Position numbers and translations under genes: made by a program. The notes under the pieces were generated by a model. The model did not search any database, had not been told where the DNA came from, and saw only the letters and a list, made by a program, of their open reading frames with translations. A stretch of 22,946 nt of DNA from CAILDB01 sp049695975. GTDB lineage: Bacteria; Patescibacteriota; Minisyncoccia; Phycocordibacterales; GWA1-40-21. The stretch lies in contig JBAVTE010000026.1 of assembly GCA_049695975.1 (NCBI GenBank), forward strand, positions 1 to 22,946, read 5' to 3'. Shown here one piece after another: positions 15,404-22,847 of this stretch. Within the stretch, counting starts at the first letter, position 1, and each line of letters begins with the position of its first letter.

Positions 15404-16057
15404 ATGACGAAAATTAAGGATATTCCTAAAATTGATAGACCACGTGAGAAAATGGAAAAATATGGTCCAGAGAGATTATCTGATATAGAACTCTTGGCGA
15501 TTTTACTCAGAACAGGGACAAAAGATTTAAATGTTCTGAAATTATCGCAAAAAATCCTAGAGAAGTTCGGAAATGAAAAATTTGTAGACGTGTCAATTAA
15601 TGACTTAAAAAGTGTCCGTGGAATAGGTGCCGTTAAGGCCTGTGAGATATTATCATGTTTTGAGCTTGGAAGAAGGATGTTAAAAGGTAAGAAAACATCA
15701 ATTTTACTTTCTCCAAAAGATGTTTGGGAGAGAATGGAAGATATTAGAGGAAGTAAAAAGGAGCATTTTGTGGTTTTTTATTTGGACAGTAGAAATCAAG
15801 AAATACACAAGGAAATTGTTTCGGTTGGAACTCTTAATGAAAGCCTTGTTCATCCTAGGGAGGTATTTGAAAATGCAATTAAAAATAACGCCGCCTCAAT
15901 TATTATTGCTCACAATCATCCGTCCGGGGATATAGAGCCTTCACAAGCGGATATTGAAATTACAAAGAAATTAATTAATGCTGGGAAGATTCTAGATATT
16001 AAAATAGTTAGTCATGTTGTCATCACAAATACAGCATATTCAGTTGTTAATGTTTAA
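15404..16057 (+). CDS. radC: RadC family JAB-domain protein
   Basis: 217 aa, close to the usual 220-230. The N-terminal UPF0758 part has GPERLSDIELLAILLRTGT and a helix-hairpin-helix (VRGIGAVKA, 71-79). The C-terminal JAB/MPN metalloprotease-like domain has the zinc signature AHNHPSGDIEPSQAD with His170, His172 and Asp183, plus the upstream Glu in GTLNESLVHPREVF. RadC is conserved and often carried on mobile or defence islands; its biochemical role is unsettled. All metal ligands are intact. It is embedded between an Abi-like gene and an OLD-family gene, so a role with the island rather than in core repair is likely. Confidence 0.92.
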   Translation: MTKIKDIPKIDRPREKMEKYGPERLSDIELLAILLRTGTKDLNVLKLSQKILEKFGNEKFVDVSINDLKSVRGIGAVKACEILSCFELGRRMLKGKKTSILLSPKDVWERMEDIRGSKKEHFVVFYLDSRNQEIHKEIVSVGTLNESLVHPREVFENAIKNNAASIIIAHNHPSGDIEPSQADIEITKKLINAGKILDIKIVSHVVITNTAYSVVNV

Positions 16058-16069
16058 TAAATCATATAT

Positions 16070-17806
16070 ATGCCCACTGAACAAAGTATTAAGATTGTAA
16101 AATTAATAGTTAAAAACTATAGAGGCATAGGAGCCGTTGGACTAGAAATTGATATTGATGATGTGGTTATTTTAGTCGGGCCAAATAATTCTGGGAAGAG
16201 TACTATACTAAAAGCTTTTCAACTCGTCACTTCTTCTTCAGATACAAAAATAAAGATTGATGATTTTTATAATAAAATTGATTCTAATAAACCAGAAATA
16301 GAAGTATGGTCAAAAGTAATCATTCCAAACAGTGTAAATATAGCAAATGATAAATGGGTTGATTCGTTTGGAATAGTAAAAGAAAAATGGATTTGGGAAA
16401 AACCAGATGAATCAGCTATTCGGTACGGATTTCGTGTTGATCTTGATGGCGGGCGTTGGGCGGTAGCTAGTGATGAGCCAAAAGCACCATTTAGTAATGA
16501 TGGCGCAGCTACAGCTTATAGACCATCTCCAACATATATTTCACCATTTGAGCAGCCAGAGAAACAAGTTGAAGAAATTAAAAAGATAATATCTTCTGAT
16601 ATATATGATTTAATTAAAAAAACAAAAAAAGGTGACGATAAATACATAAAATTACTTGAAGACATTGGTAAAATACAAGATGAAATAAAAAATGAAGCGG
16701 CTGCAAAGGAGAATGAATTAGCTATCGGTATTGGTTCAATACTAAACGAATTATTTTCTGGAACTACAATTTCTCTTCATGTACCACAAAATACCCCAGA
16801 TATATTATCTGCCTATGCGAATACGAAAGATATTGATTTTAAAATAAATAATTTATCATTAGAAAATCAAGGTAGTGGTATGCAACGTATGTTACTTTGG
16901 TCAGTCTTAAAAATGTTGGCTAGTCGAAAAAAAATAGAGACCAAAATAAAGAAAACTGTTAGTAAAAAGATTACACCAGAAGTAGCTATAAATAATGATG
17001 CTCAACCTGAAAGAACAAAAGTTCTCTTAATGGATGAGCCTGAAATATGTTTACACCCAGAATCAATACGCCAGGCAAAAGAAATTTTATATAGTCTTTC
17101 TAGTGGAAATGAGTGGCAAATCATGATTACAACGCATTCGCCTGTCTTTATCGATTTATCTAAAAATAATACGAATATTATTCGTGTTCAAAAAGAAGAT
17201 AGCGCGGTTTGTTTGTTTAAAACAAATGATTCAAATCTATCTGCTAATGAAAAAGAACAACTAAAAATGTTAAATATTTTTGACCCATATTTTGCAGAAT
17301 TCTTTTTTTCAAAAAATACAATAGTGGTTGAAGGTGATACAGAATATACAGCGTTTAAGAAAATTATCGATTCAAATAAGGAGAAGTACAGGGATATACA
17401 TATAATTAGAGCTAGGGGGAAATATACAATATTACCAATTATTAAAATACTTAAAAAATGGGGCAAAGATTTTTCGGTGATACATGATAGTGATGAAGAA
17501 ACAAATAAGCAGTCTTGGCCAGCTAATCAGCAGATATTAGATTTAGTTACTGAAAGCAGTGCACAAAAAATTAAGTTGCTTGCATCAAAATATAATTTTG
17601 AATTTGCTTTTTTTGGTGAACAAGGAGTAGTTTTAAAAGATAAACCTTACAATGCCTATATACAGATTGATAACCCCATTATATACAATAAAGTCTGTAA
17701 ACTTTTAGATTATCTTTGTAATCTAGATATAGAATTAAATATTGATGTAAAAGACTGTGTTTGTGAATATAAATCAGTAGATGAACTAAAAAAATTTATT
17801 AAATGA
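16070..17806 (+). CDS. OLD-family ATP-dependent endonuclease (AAA ATPase plus TOPRIM)
   Basis: 578 aa. The N-terminal SMC/RecF-like ATPase has Walker A GPNNSGKST (37-45), an ABC-type signature region (NLSLENQGSGMQRMLLWSVL), and Walker B VLLMDEPEICLHP (Asp322, Glu323), followed by the His-switch ITTHSPVFIDLS. A C-terminal TOPRIM nuclease domain has VVEGDTEYTAF (Glu421) and the DxD motif HDSDEE (Asp473, Asp475). OLD nucleases include phage P2 Old and the GajA subunit of Gabija. No UvrD-like GajB helicase gene is present, so this is a stand-alone (class 1) type. It starts 12 bp after radC, and its stop overlaps the endonuclease start by 4 bp (ATGA). Confidence 0.9.
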   Translation: MPTEQSIKIVKLIVKNYRGIGAVGLEIDIDDVVILVGPNNSGKSTILKAFQLVTSSSDTKIKIDDFYNKIDSNKPEIEVWSKVIIPNSVNIANDKWVDSFGIVKEKWIWEKPDESAIRYGFRVDLDGGRWAVASDEPKAPFSNDGAATAYRPSPTYISPFEQPEKQVEEIKKIISSDIYDLIKKTKKGDDKYIKLLEDIGKIQDEIKNEAAAKENELAIGIGSILNELFSGTTISLHVPQNTPDILSAYANTKDIDFKINNLSLENQGSGMQRMLLWSVLKMLASRKKIETKIKKTVSKKITPEVAINNDAQPERTKVLLMDEPEICLHPESIRQAKEILYSLSSGNEWQIMITTHSPVFIDLSKNNTNIIRVQKEDSAVCLFKTNDSNLSANEKEQLKMLNIFDPYFAEFFFSKNTIVVEGDTEYTAFKKIIDSNKEKYRDIHIIRARGKYTILPIIKILKKWGKDFSVIHDSDEETNKQSWPANQQILDLVTESSAQKIKLLASKYNFEFAFFGEQGVVLKDKPYNAYIQIDNPIIYNKVCKLLDYLCNLDIELNIDVKDCVCEYKSVDELKKFIK

Positions 17807-19197
17807 AAAATTACGAAACAAAAGAACAGGTTTTAGAGAAAGCAGGGACAATTTTACAAAAATCTTTGCGTGGTGTTGTATCTAAAGAAATAGCTGAGAC
17901 CATAGAAAAACAAATAGGAGGATATGGTATTAAACGTAAGGGTTTTCTTGGGGATTTAATTGAAAAATACTTTTTTGATATTAATCCTGGAAATATCAGC
18001 GAGCCAGATTTTACAATTGCAGGTGTCGAGCTTAAAACTACCCCATTAAAGGGTAGTACTAAAAATAAATTTGTTTCAAAGGAGAGATTAGTCTTTTCTA
18101 TGATTAATTACGATACTGTTGTGAAAGAAAGATGGGAATTAAGCTCGTTCCTAAAGAAAAATAAAACACTGCTATTAATGTTTTATTTATGGATTGAAAA
18201 TCAAAGCATACTTGATTATGAATTTAAATTTGTTCATCTACTAAAATTACTTGAGGATATTTCTAGTGAGGATGTATATCAAATTCAAAAAGATTGGGAG
18301 TATATTGTTGCAAAAATTAAGCGAGGCGAAGCTCACTTATTATCTGAGGGCGATACTTATTATCTTGGCGCTTGTACAAAGGCGGCAAATAGCCGTGTTG
18401 TAAGAGACCAGCCTATGGGTCGTGCACCAGCAAAGCCACGTGCCTTTTCTTTTAAACAGCAGTATATAAATTATCTTATTCAAACCAAATTATTGGGAGA
18501 AAAATCAAACACAGATTCTATTTTCAAAAAGCAGAGAAGATTGGAAACAATAGAAGAGGTAGTTAAAGAAAAGTTTTCTTCTTTTATTAATAAAACTGAT
18601 AAAGAAATATTAGCCAGTCTTAATTCGAAGCTTGGTAAGAAAGCAAAAAGCTATAAACGACTAATTGTTAATCAAATTCTTGGAGTAAAATCAAATAATA
18701 TTGAAGAGCTAGAGAAAGCAAACATTACACTTAAGGTAATAACGCTTGAGTCAACTGGTAATTTAAAAGAGTCTATTTCTTTCCCCGCTTTTGATTACAA
18801 AGATTTAGTTACTCAAATTTGGTATGACGGAGATGATGAGACTATGGCGGATTTTCATTTACAACTTGAAACGAAGAAGTTTTTATTTGTCATATTTCAA
18901 AAACAAAAAAATAGTAATAATATAATCCTTAAGAAAACAATGTTTTGGAATTTTCCGATGAAAGATATTGCTGAGGCTGAGCGTGTTTGGCAGGAAACGA
19001 TTAATTGCATTAACGAAGATAGGTACGAAGACTTGCCAAAAATGAGCCAGAGCTATGTAGCTCACGTTCGTCCCCACGGCAAAGACTCTAAAGATACTAT
19101 AGAAACGCCTCAGAAAACCCAAGAAATGAAGCGTTGTTTCTGGTTAAATGCTAAATATATACAACAAGCCATAGAAAATAATAAAGATCAAGCTTGA
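17803..19197 (+). CDS. Sau3AI-like type II restriction endonuclease (MutH fold)
   Basis: 464 aa. The N-terminal half is a MutH/Sau3AI catalytic domain: GYGIKRKGFLGDLIEKYFF, then EPDFTIAGVELKTTPLK giving the D-(x)6-E-x-K triad Asp69, Glu76, Lys78. Further on, HLLSEGDTYYLGACTKAANS is characteristic of this family. The C-terminal half is a diverged second MutH-like domain (DGDDETMADFHLQLETKKFLFVIFQ), as in Sau3AI, where it acts allosterically. Sau3AI cuts at GATC, and the paired C5-methyltransferase gene downstream fits that specificity. ATG 17803 overlaps the OLD stop, so translation is coupled to an upstream non-RM gene, which is unusual for an endonuclease. Confidence 0.9.
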   Translation: MKNYETKEQVLEKAGTILQKSLRGVVSKEIAETIEKQIGGYGIKRKGFLGDLIEKYFFDINPGNISEPDFTIAGVELKTTPLKGSTKNKFVSKERLVFSMINYDTVVKERWELSSFLKKNKTLLLMFYLWIENQSILDYEFKFVHLLKLLEDISSEDVYQIQKDWEYIVAKIKRGEAHLLSEGDTYYLGACTKAANSRVVRDQPMGRAPAKPRAFSFKQQYINYLIQTKLLGEKSNTDSIFKKQRRLETIEEVVKEKFSSFINKTDKEILASLNSKLGKKAKSYKRLIVNQILGVKSNNIEELEKANITLKVITLESTGNLKESISFPAFDYKDLVTQIWYDGDDETMADFHLQLETKKFLFVIFQKQKNSNNIILKKTMFWNFPMKDIAEAERVWQETINCINEDRYEDLPKMSQSYVAHVRPHGKDSKDTIETPQKTQEMKRCFWLNAKYIQQAIENNKDQA

Positions 19198-19199
19198 TC
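19186..19199. promoter_or_regulatory. Double GATC palindrome at the methyltransferase promoter
   Basis: GATCAAGCTTGATC is a perfect 14-bp palindrome with two copies of GATC, the site expected for a Sau3AI-like system. Its right half overlaps the -35-like TTGATC (19194-19199), with TAGACT 17 bp downstream (19217-19222) and ATG at 19229. Methylation-sensitive autoregulation is an inference. Confidence 0.4.
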
Positions 19200-19222
19200 A
19201 ATTTAATTTAATCTGATAGACT
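19194..19222 (+). promoter_or_regulatory. Candidate promoter for the methyltransferase gene
   Basis: TTGATC, 17-bp spacer, TAGACT (four of six consensus bases in each box). The predicted start is at or next to ATG 19229, so an independent leaderless methyltransferase message is possible. Confidence 0.4.
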
Positions 19223-19228
19223 TACTGC

Positions 19229-20500
19229 ATGAAGAAAATAAGAGTAGTAGAGTTATTTGCTGGTGTTGGAGGCTTTCGCCTTGGACTTGATTCTGCAAGT
19301 AATGAGAAAGTTAAATATGAACATGTTTGGAGTAGTCAGTGGGAACCTGGTGCTGTTACTCAACATGCGTCTCAAATATATATAAATCGATTCGGTGCAG
19401 GTAATCACTCTTGCGAAGATATACAAAAAGTAGTTGAAAATGACTTTAAACAAATACCTAATCATGATTTGTTGGTAGGAGGATTTCCTTGCCAAGATTA
19501 TTCTGTCGCTAGAACATTAAGTCAGGCAAAAGGTCTACAGGGTAAAAAAGGAGTTTTGTGGTGGTCTATATTTAATATATTAAATAAAAAAGATAAAGAC
19601 GCCTCAAGTTTTCTAATGTTAGAAAATGTTGATCGTTTGTTAAAGTCTCCGTCAGGACAAAGAGGTAGGGATTTTGCAGTAATGTTAGCCTCACTTGCTG
19701 ATTTAGGGTACATAGTAGAGTGGCGGGTTATTAATGCTGCTGATTACGGATTACCTCAAAGAAGAAGAAGAGTTTTTATAATGGGTTACAAAAAAGGTAC
19801 TAAAATAAACAACTCTATTAAAAAAGAGAAAAATATAAAGAAATGGATTTGCAATAATGGAGTAATTGCTACCGCTTGTCCTGTTAAGGACGAGGCGTCT
19901 GACGTAAATGAATTTAAAATTGAAGGAGATTTGGAAAAGGTTTCTAAAAACTTTTCATCTAGTAAACCAACAAAAAGCCCGTTTGAGAATTCTGGCGTTA
20001 TGATTGATAGAAATGTTTACACCACTAAGACAACTCCAGATTATAAAGGTAAGAAAATTTTATTAAAAAATATAATCATTGAGGACGAGACAAAAATTCC
20101 TTTAGAATATTATATAAAAGAAGAGGACATAAAGCGTTGGGAGTATTTAAAAGGTGGTAAAAAAGAAGCTAGAAAATCAAAAAATGGTTTTACTTATAAC
20201 TACTCTGAGGGCCCAATGGCATTTCCTGATTCTTTAGATAAACCTTCGAGAACGATAGTAACTGGAGAGGGCGGAAATTCTCCCTCACGATTTAAACATG
20301 TTATTAAAACAAAGTCTGGTAAATTACGCAGACTTACTCCTCTTGAACTGGAAAGATTAAACATGTTTCCTGATAATCACACAAAAACAATGCAGAACGG
20401 TAAAACGACACCTGACGTAAAAAGAGCTTTTATTATGGGTAATGCTTTGGTAGTTGGAGTTATTGAGAGATTAGGAAAAGCTCTAGCTTGTTTTCTATAG
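19229..20500 (+). CDS. DNA (cytosine-5) methyltransferase, M.Sau3AI-like
   Basis: 423 aa with the motifs in order: I VVELFAGVGGFRLGL (6-20), IV LLVGGFPCQDYSVA with catalytic Cys88, VI FLMLENVDRLL (Glu132), VIII YGLPQRRRRVFIMGY (173-187), a variable target-recognition region (about 200-345), IX LDKPSRTIVTGEGG, and X near the C-terminus (RAFIMGNALVVGVI). It flips out and methylates cytosine, protecting host sites. With the endonuclease 31 bp upstream it completes a type II system, probably acting at GATC. It may have its own promoter overlapping two GATC sites. Confidence 0.94.
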   Translation: MKKIRVVELFAGVGGFRLGLDSASNEKVKYEHVWSSQWEPGAVTQHASQIYINRFGAGNHSCEDIQKVVENDFKQIPNHDLLVGGFPCQDYSVARTLSQAKGLQGKKGVLWWSIFNILNKKDKDASSFLMLENVDRLLKSPSGQRGRDFAVMLASLADLGYIVEWRVINAADYGLPQRRRRVFIMGYKKGTKINNSIKKEKNIKKWICNNGVIATACPVKDEASDVNEFKIEGDLEKVSKNFSSSKPTKSPFENSGVMIDRNVYTTKTTPDYKGKKILLKNIIIEDETKIPLEYYIKEEDIKRWEYLKGGKKEARKSKNGFTYNYSEGPMAFPDSLDKPSRTIVTGEGGNSPSRFKHVIKTKSGKLRRLTPLELERLNMFPDNHTKTMQNGKTTPDVKRAFIMGNALVVGVIERLGKALACFL

Positions 20501-20523
20501 ATAAGTACACTAGGGGTGTTTTT

Positions 20524-20952
20524 ATGATTAAAACTTTTACACAAAATCTACCGTTACAGCTTTCATTACAAATACAAGAGCAGTATGAAAATTATTTACC
20601 TATTTTCAAATCATACGCGGATAGTAATAATATTCATTATTTAGAAATTAAAAATAATTTTGAGATAAGTTGTTTTATTTTAGTATTAGCTATTTTTTAT
20701 AAAACAGTAGTTATCCCTCTTAAAGAAGGAAGTCTATGTTTTAATAACTTTCAAGATCAAAATATAATTTCTGAAATACAAATTGGGAAATATCTTTTTT
20801 CTAATAATGATAGGAGGAAAATACAAGGCATGTATTCTGAACTACAGGTAATACTTGAAAAATATAATATACCAGAGTACCTATTACTTTTTAGTGACGT
20901 TAAAGACTTTGCTAGAAATCTAAACTCATATCTAAATAATAAAAATGCCTAA
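20524..20952 (+). CDS. Unknown protein paired with the putative nuclease downstream
   Basis: 142 aa from ATG 20524; AGGGG at 20512-20516 is a rare Shine-Dalgarno-like site with good spacing and decides this start over ATG 20488, which lies inside the methyltransferase gene. I recognise no family. It is rich in Asn, Ile and Leu, with a hydrophobic patch FEISCFILVLAIFYKTVVIPL (about 44-64) that could be buried beta-strands or a weak membrane helix, and a helical C-terminus. Its stop overlaps the next start by 8 bp, so the two products are probably made together, perhaps as specificity or immunity partner and nuclease. That role is inference. Confidence 0.75.
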   Translation: MIKTFTQNLPLQLSLQIQEQYENYLPIFKSYADSNNIHYLEIKNNFEISCFILVLAIFYKTVVIPLKEGSLCFNNFQDQNIISEIQIGKYLFSNNDRRKIQGMYSELQVILEKYNIPEYLLLFSDVKDFARNLNSYLNNKNA

Positions 20953-21670
20953 AAAGAAAACGCCATTCAAGGATGCTTCTGTAATCATTAAAGATATTGA
21001 ATTATTCCTAAGTAAATATTCTGCGTTATTTAAATCTCAAGGTACTAGAATAAGTCATTTTTTTGAAATGAGTTGTTATAATAATGTCGTTAAGTTTTAT
21101 GAAAATAATGGCTTTAGGGTTTTACCAGAGAATCTTAGAAATGGAATTTTTAGGTATAAAATATCAGCAGCTGGAAATCCAGATAATTTTTCATATTTTG
21201 TCGTAAGTAAAAGTTTTAGAGGCGTACCTTATAATTTTGAAATTCATCACAATCTTTCAATCGAGTGCGCATACGAAGAAAATATTTTTTATACAGCTGA
21301 TATATCGGTAATTAAAAAAGACTCAATAGAAAGAACTACCCCCTCAACCTATTTAGCTAAGAGAAGTTGCTGCAAAAGTAAAAATTTAGAAACCTTTTTT
21401 GAAGTCAAACATCTTGCGCCATTTCCAGAATTATTATTTTCTTTTACTGGAATTCCAGATAATTTCTTAATAAAAGAACCGAGGGATAATGTAGTTAAAC
21501 ATATTTCACCATCATTATTGATGTCAGGGCGTGCAAATTTTCATGCCGAGAAGATTAAAAAATATCTTGAAGGCCGTTATGAAATTAATATAATTTTAAA
21601 TCTCTTTGGAACACCATCAGCAATTTATTCAAAAAAATACAGTAAGAAAAAAATTGGGACTTTACTTTAA
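20945..21670 (+). CDS. Putative PD-(D/E)XK-type nuclease of unknown family
   Basis: 241 aa. The central segment has FEIHHNLSIECAY, then TADISVI (Asp119), and 34 residues later FFEVKHL (Glu153, Lys155). This D-(x)n-E-x-K order between predicted beta-strands is the core of the PD-(D/E)XK nuclease fold, with Glu107 as a possible helix acid. LAPFPELLFSFTGIP follows directly and looks conserved. The basic N-terminus and a KKYSKKKIG C-terminus fit nucleic-acid contact. It is the last gene of the defence operon and overlaps the unknown partner gene by 8 bp. It could be an additional restriction factor or a separate two-gene anti-phage module. The fold call is from motif reading only. Confidence 0.6.
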   Translation: MPKKKTPFKDASVIIKDIELFLSKYSALFKSQGTRISHFFEMSCYNNVVKFYENNGFRVLPENLRNGIFRYKISAAGNPDNFSYFVVSKSFRGVPYNFEIHHNLSIECAYEENIFYTADISVIKKDSIERTTPSTYLAKRSCCKSKNLETFFEVKHLAPFPELLFSFTGIPDNFLIKEPRDNVVKHISPSLLMSGRANFHAEKIKKYLEGRYEINIILNLFGTPSAIYSKKYSKKKIGTLL

Positions 21671-21691
21671 TTTAGAAGACTCCTTAATTCA

Positions 21692-21700
21692 TGCTAAACT
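21692..21700 (+). promoter_or_regulatory. Extended -10 promoter for the winged-helix gene
   Basis: TGCTAAACT (extended -10, TAAACT at 21695-21700) with only a weak -35 (TTAGAA at 21672-21677). The start is predicted at or next to ATG 21707, again leaderless. Confidence 0.45.
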
Positions 21701-21706
21701 ATCCCC

Positions 21707-22285
21707 ATGCCCGACACTAACCAACCAGACCCCACCACCCCTTCAGAAACGTCAGTTTCTGAAGAAAACCCTGTTTCTACCGATACCAAGGAATCTATTC
21801 CTGTGGCTAGTTCAGACCCCTCCTCTATGCCGTCTGAGGCCCTAGAAGCCCTCCAAACGAACGCAGATATGCCTCAGGCGAATAATGATAATCTAGAACC
21901 TGCTATTACAGAGAGCCAACTCTCAGAACCAGAAAACCCTGATTCTACTGAGATAATTCCCGAATCAAGCGAACCCTTAAATATCCCTCAAACCCAAACG
22001 CCTCAAATGCCAGCAAATGAGCCGTTCGTCATAGAACAAAATCCATCCTTTCTCCGCCGTCTTCTAGCCAAAGCTCAAGAATCAATACAATTCAGAAAGA
22101 GAAAGAAATTAGACAAGATAATGTCTATGTTTGAAATAAAATCTAAAATCACCAATGATGAAGTTGAAAAACTTCTTCATGTCTCAGACGCTACTGCTAC
22201 TAGATATCTCACTATTCTAAAACAAGAAAACAAAATAAAGCAAGAAGGCAAGACTGGTAAAGCTGTCTTCTATTCTAAAAACTAA
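21707..22285 (+). CDS. Winged-helix DNA-binding protein with a disordered acidic N-terminus
   Basis: 192 aa. Residues 1-105 are low-complexity, rich in Pro, Ser, Glu, Thr and Gln, with almost no Lys or Arg, and probably disordered. A basic stretch follows (RRLLAKAQESIQFRKRKKLD, about 115-134), then a compact winged HTH: DKIMSMFEIKSKITNDEVEK, LLHVSDATATRYLTILKQEN, KIKQEGKTGKAVFYSKN. The C-terminal part resembles MarR/DeoR-like or SMC-associated winged helices. It has its own promoter, 36 bp after the nuclease gene, and its codon use is richer in C-ending codons than the island genes, so it may be of different origin. Target unknown. Confidence 0.75.
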   Translation: MPDTNQPDPTTPSETSVSEENPVSTDTKESIPVASSDPSSMPSEALEALQTNADMPQANNDNLEPAITESQLSEPENPDSTEIIPESSEPLNIPQTQTPQMPANEPFVIEQNPSFLRRLLAKAQESIQFRKRKKLDKIMSMFEIKSKITNDEVEKLLHVSDATATRYLTILKQENKIKQEGKTGKAVFYSKN

Positions 22286-22800
22286 TTTCTCCAGGGAGTG
22301 ATTCCCGTGCACGCATGGGTGGGATAGTCCCGAGTGTAATCACGAGGGACTGGGGCAAGCACGGTTTCTTCCGCCTCGGACATTTCCGCTAGGGCGTCCC
22401 TGACTAAAGGATGAGCGCCGACGTAATAGAAGTAACTAAAGTCTAGAAGCGAAAGCGACAAAATAAACACAATTACGAAAATGTGGTGTGGGGTTGTGCG
22501 AGTGGCGGACTCCGAAGGCACGTTATCGAAGTAACTAAAAGCAAAATAACAATTAATCTATTTAAAGTTTTTAAACTCTAAACCACCTCTGCGAGGAGGA
22601 GCCCGACGCTGGGGAGAGGATTCCTTCCTCTCCCCAAATAGTGGCGGGTGTTTTTCCTGAACGGCTCATTTCCTTCCATCTGAGCCGTTCGGAAAAGAAC
22701 AGCCCGCACCAAGACAAATAGGCGCGAGTAGCCCTAGCGGAAATGTCCGAGGCGAATGCCGAGGATGGTCTCTTTAGTCAGGAACGCACATATGATATGA
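22286..22800. ncRNA. Candidate large structured RNA, strand uncertain
   Basis: No convincing gene; GC content is visibly higher than in the flanking genes. Pairings seen: a 24-bp perfect long-range inverted repeat, 22372-22395 with 22731-22754; GTCCCTGACTAAAG (22396-22409) with 22772-22785 (13 of 14), interleaved with the first; AGTCCC-GA-GTG-TAAT-CAC-GA-GGGACT at 22327-22352, with symmetric GA/GA between stems as in tandem sheared pairs; GGGGAGAGGA/TCCTCTCCCC (22611-22620 with 22626-22635); and a composite stem at 22644-22707 with arms GAACGGCTCA/TGAGCCGTTC. GAAGTAACTAAA is repeated (22429-22440, 22528-22539). I match no known RNA class. Confidence 0.5.
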
Positions 22801-22847
22801 TGGACGAGAACAATATTTCAGAATTTATCTTTTGTTTTTTGTTCCCA

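Noticed and set aside
22282..22521. 79-codon minus-strand ORF with one hydrophobic stretch
   Set aside because: It overlaps the strongly structured region, its C-terminus is the complement of hairpin arms, and no start signal is evident; kept only as an alternative reading in the findings.
22372..22785. Group I or group II intron
   Set aside because: The interleaved pairing resembles P3/P7 topology, but the arms are adjacent rather than separated by P4-P6, no core sequences or domain V were found, and no interrupted host gene is present.
22286..22800. RNase P RNA, tmRNA or SRP RNA
   Set aside because: I looked for the conserved cores on both strands (for example a tRNA-like TTCGAATCC end with CCA) and found none.
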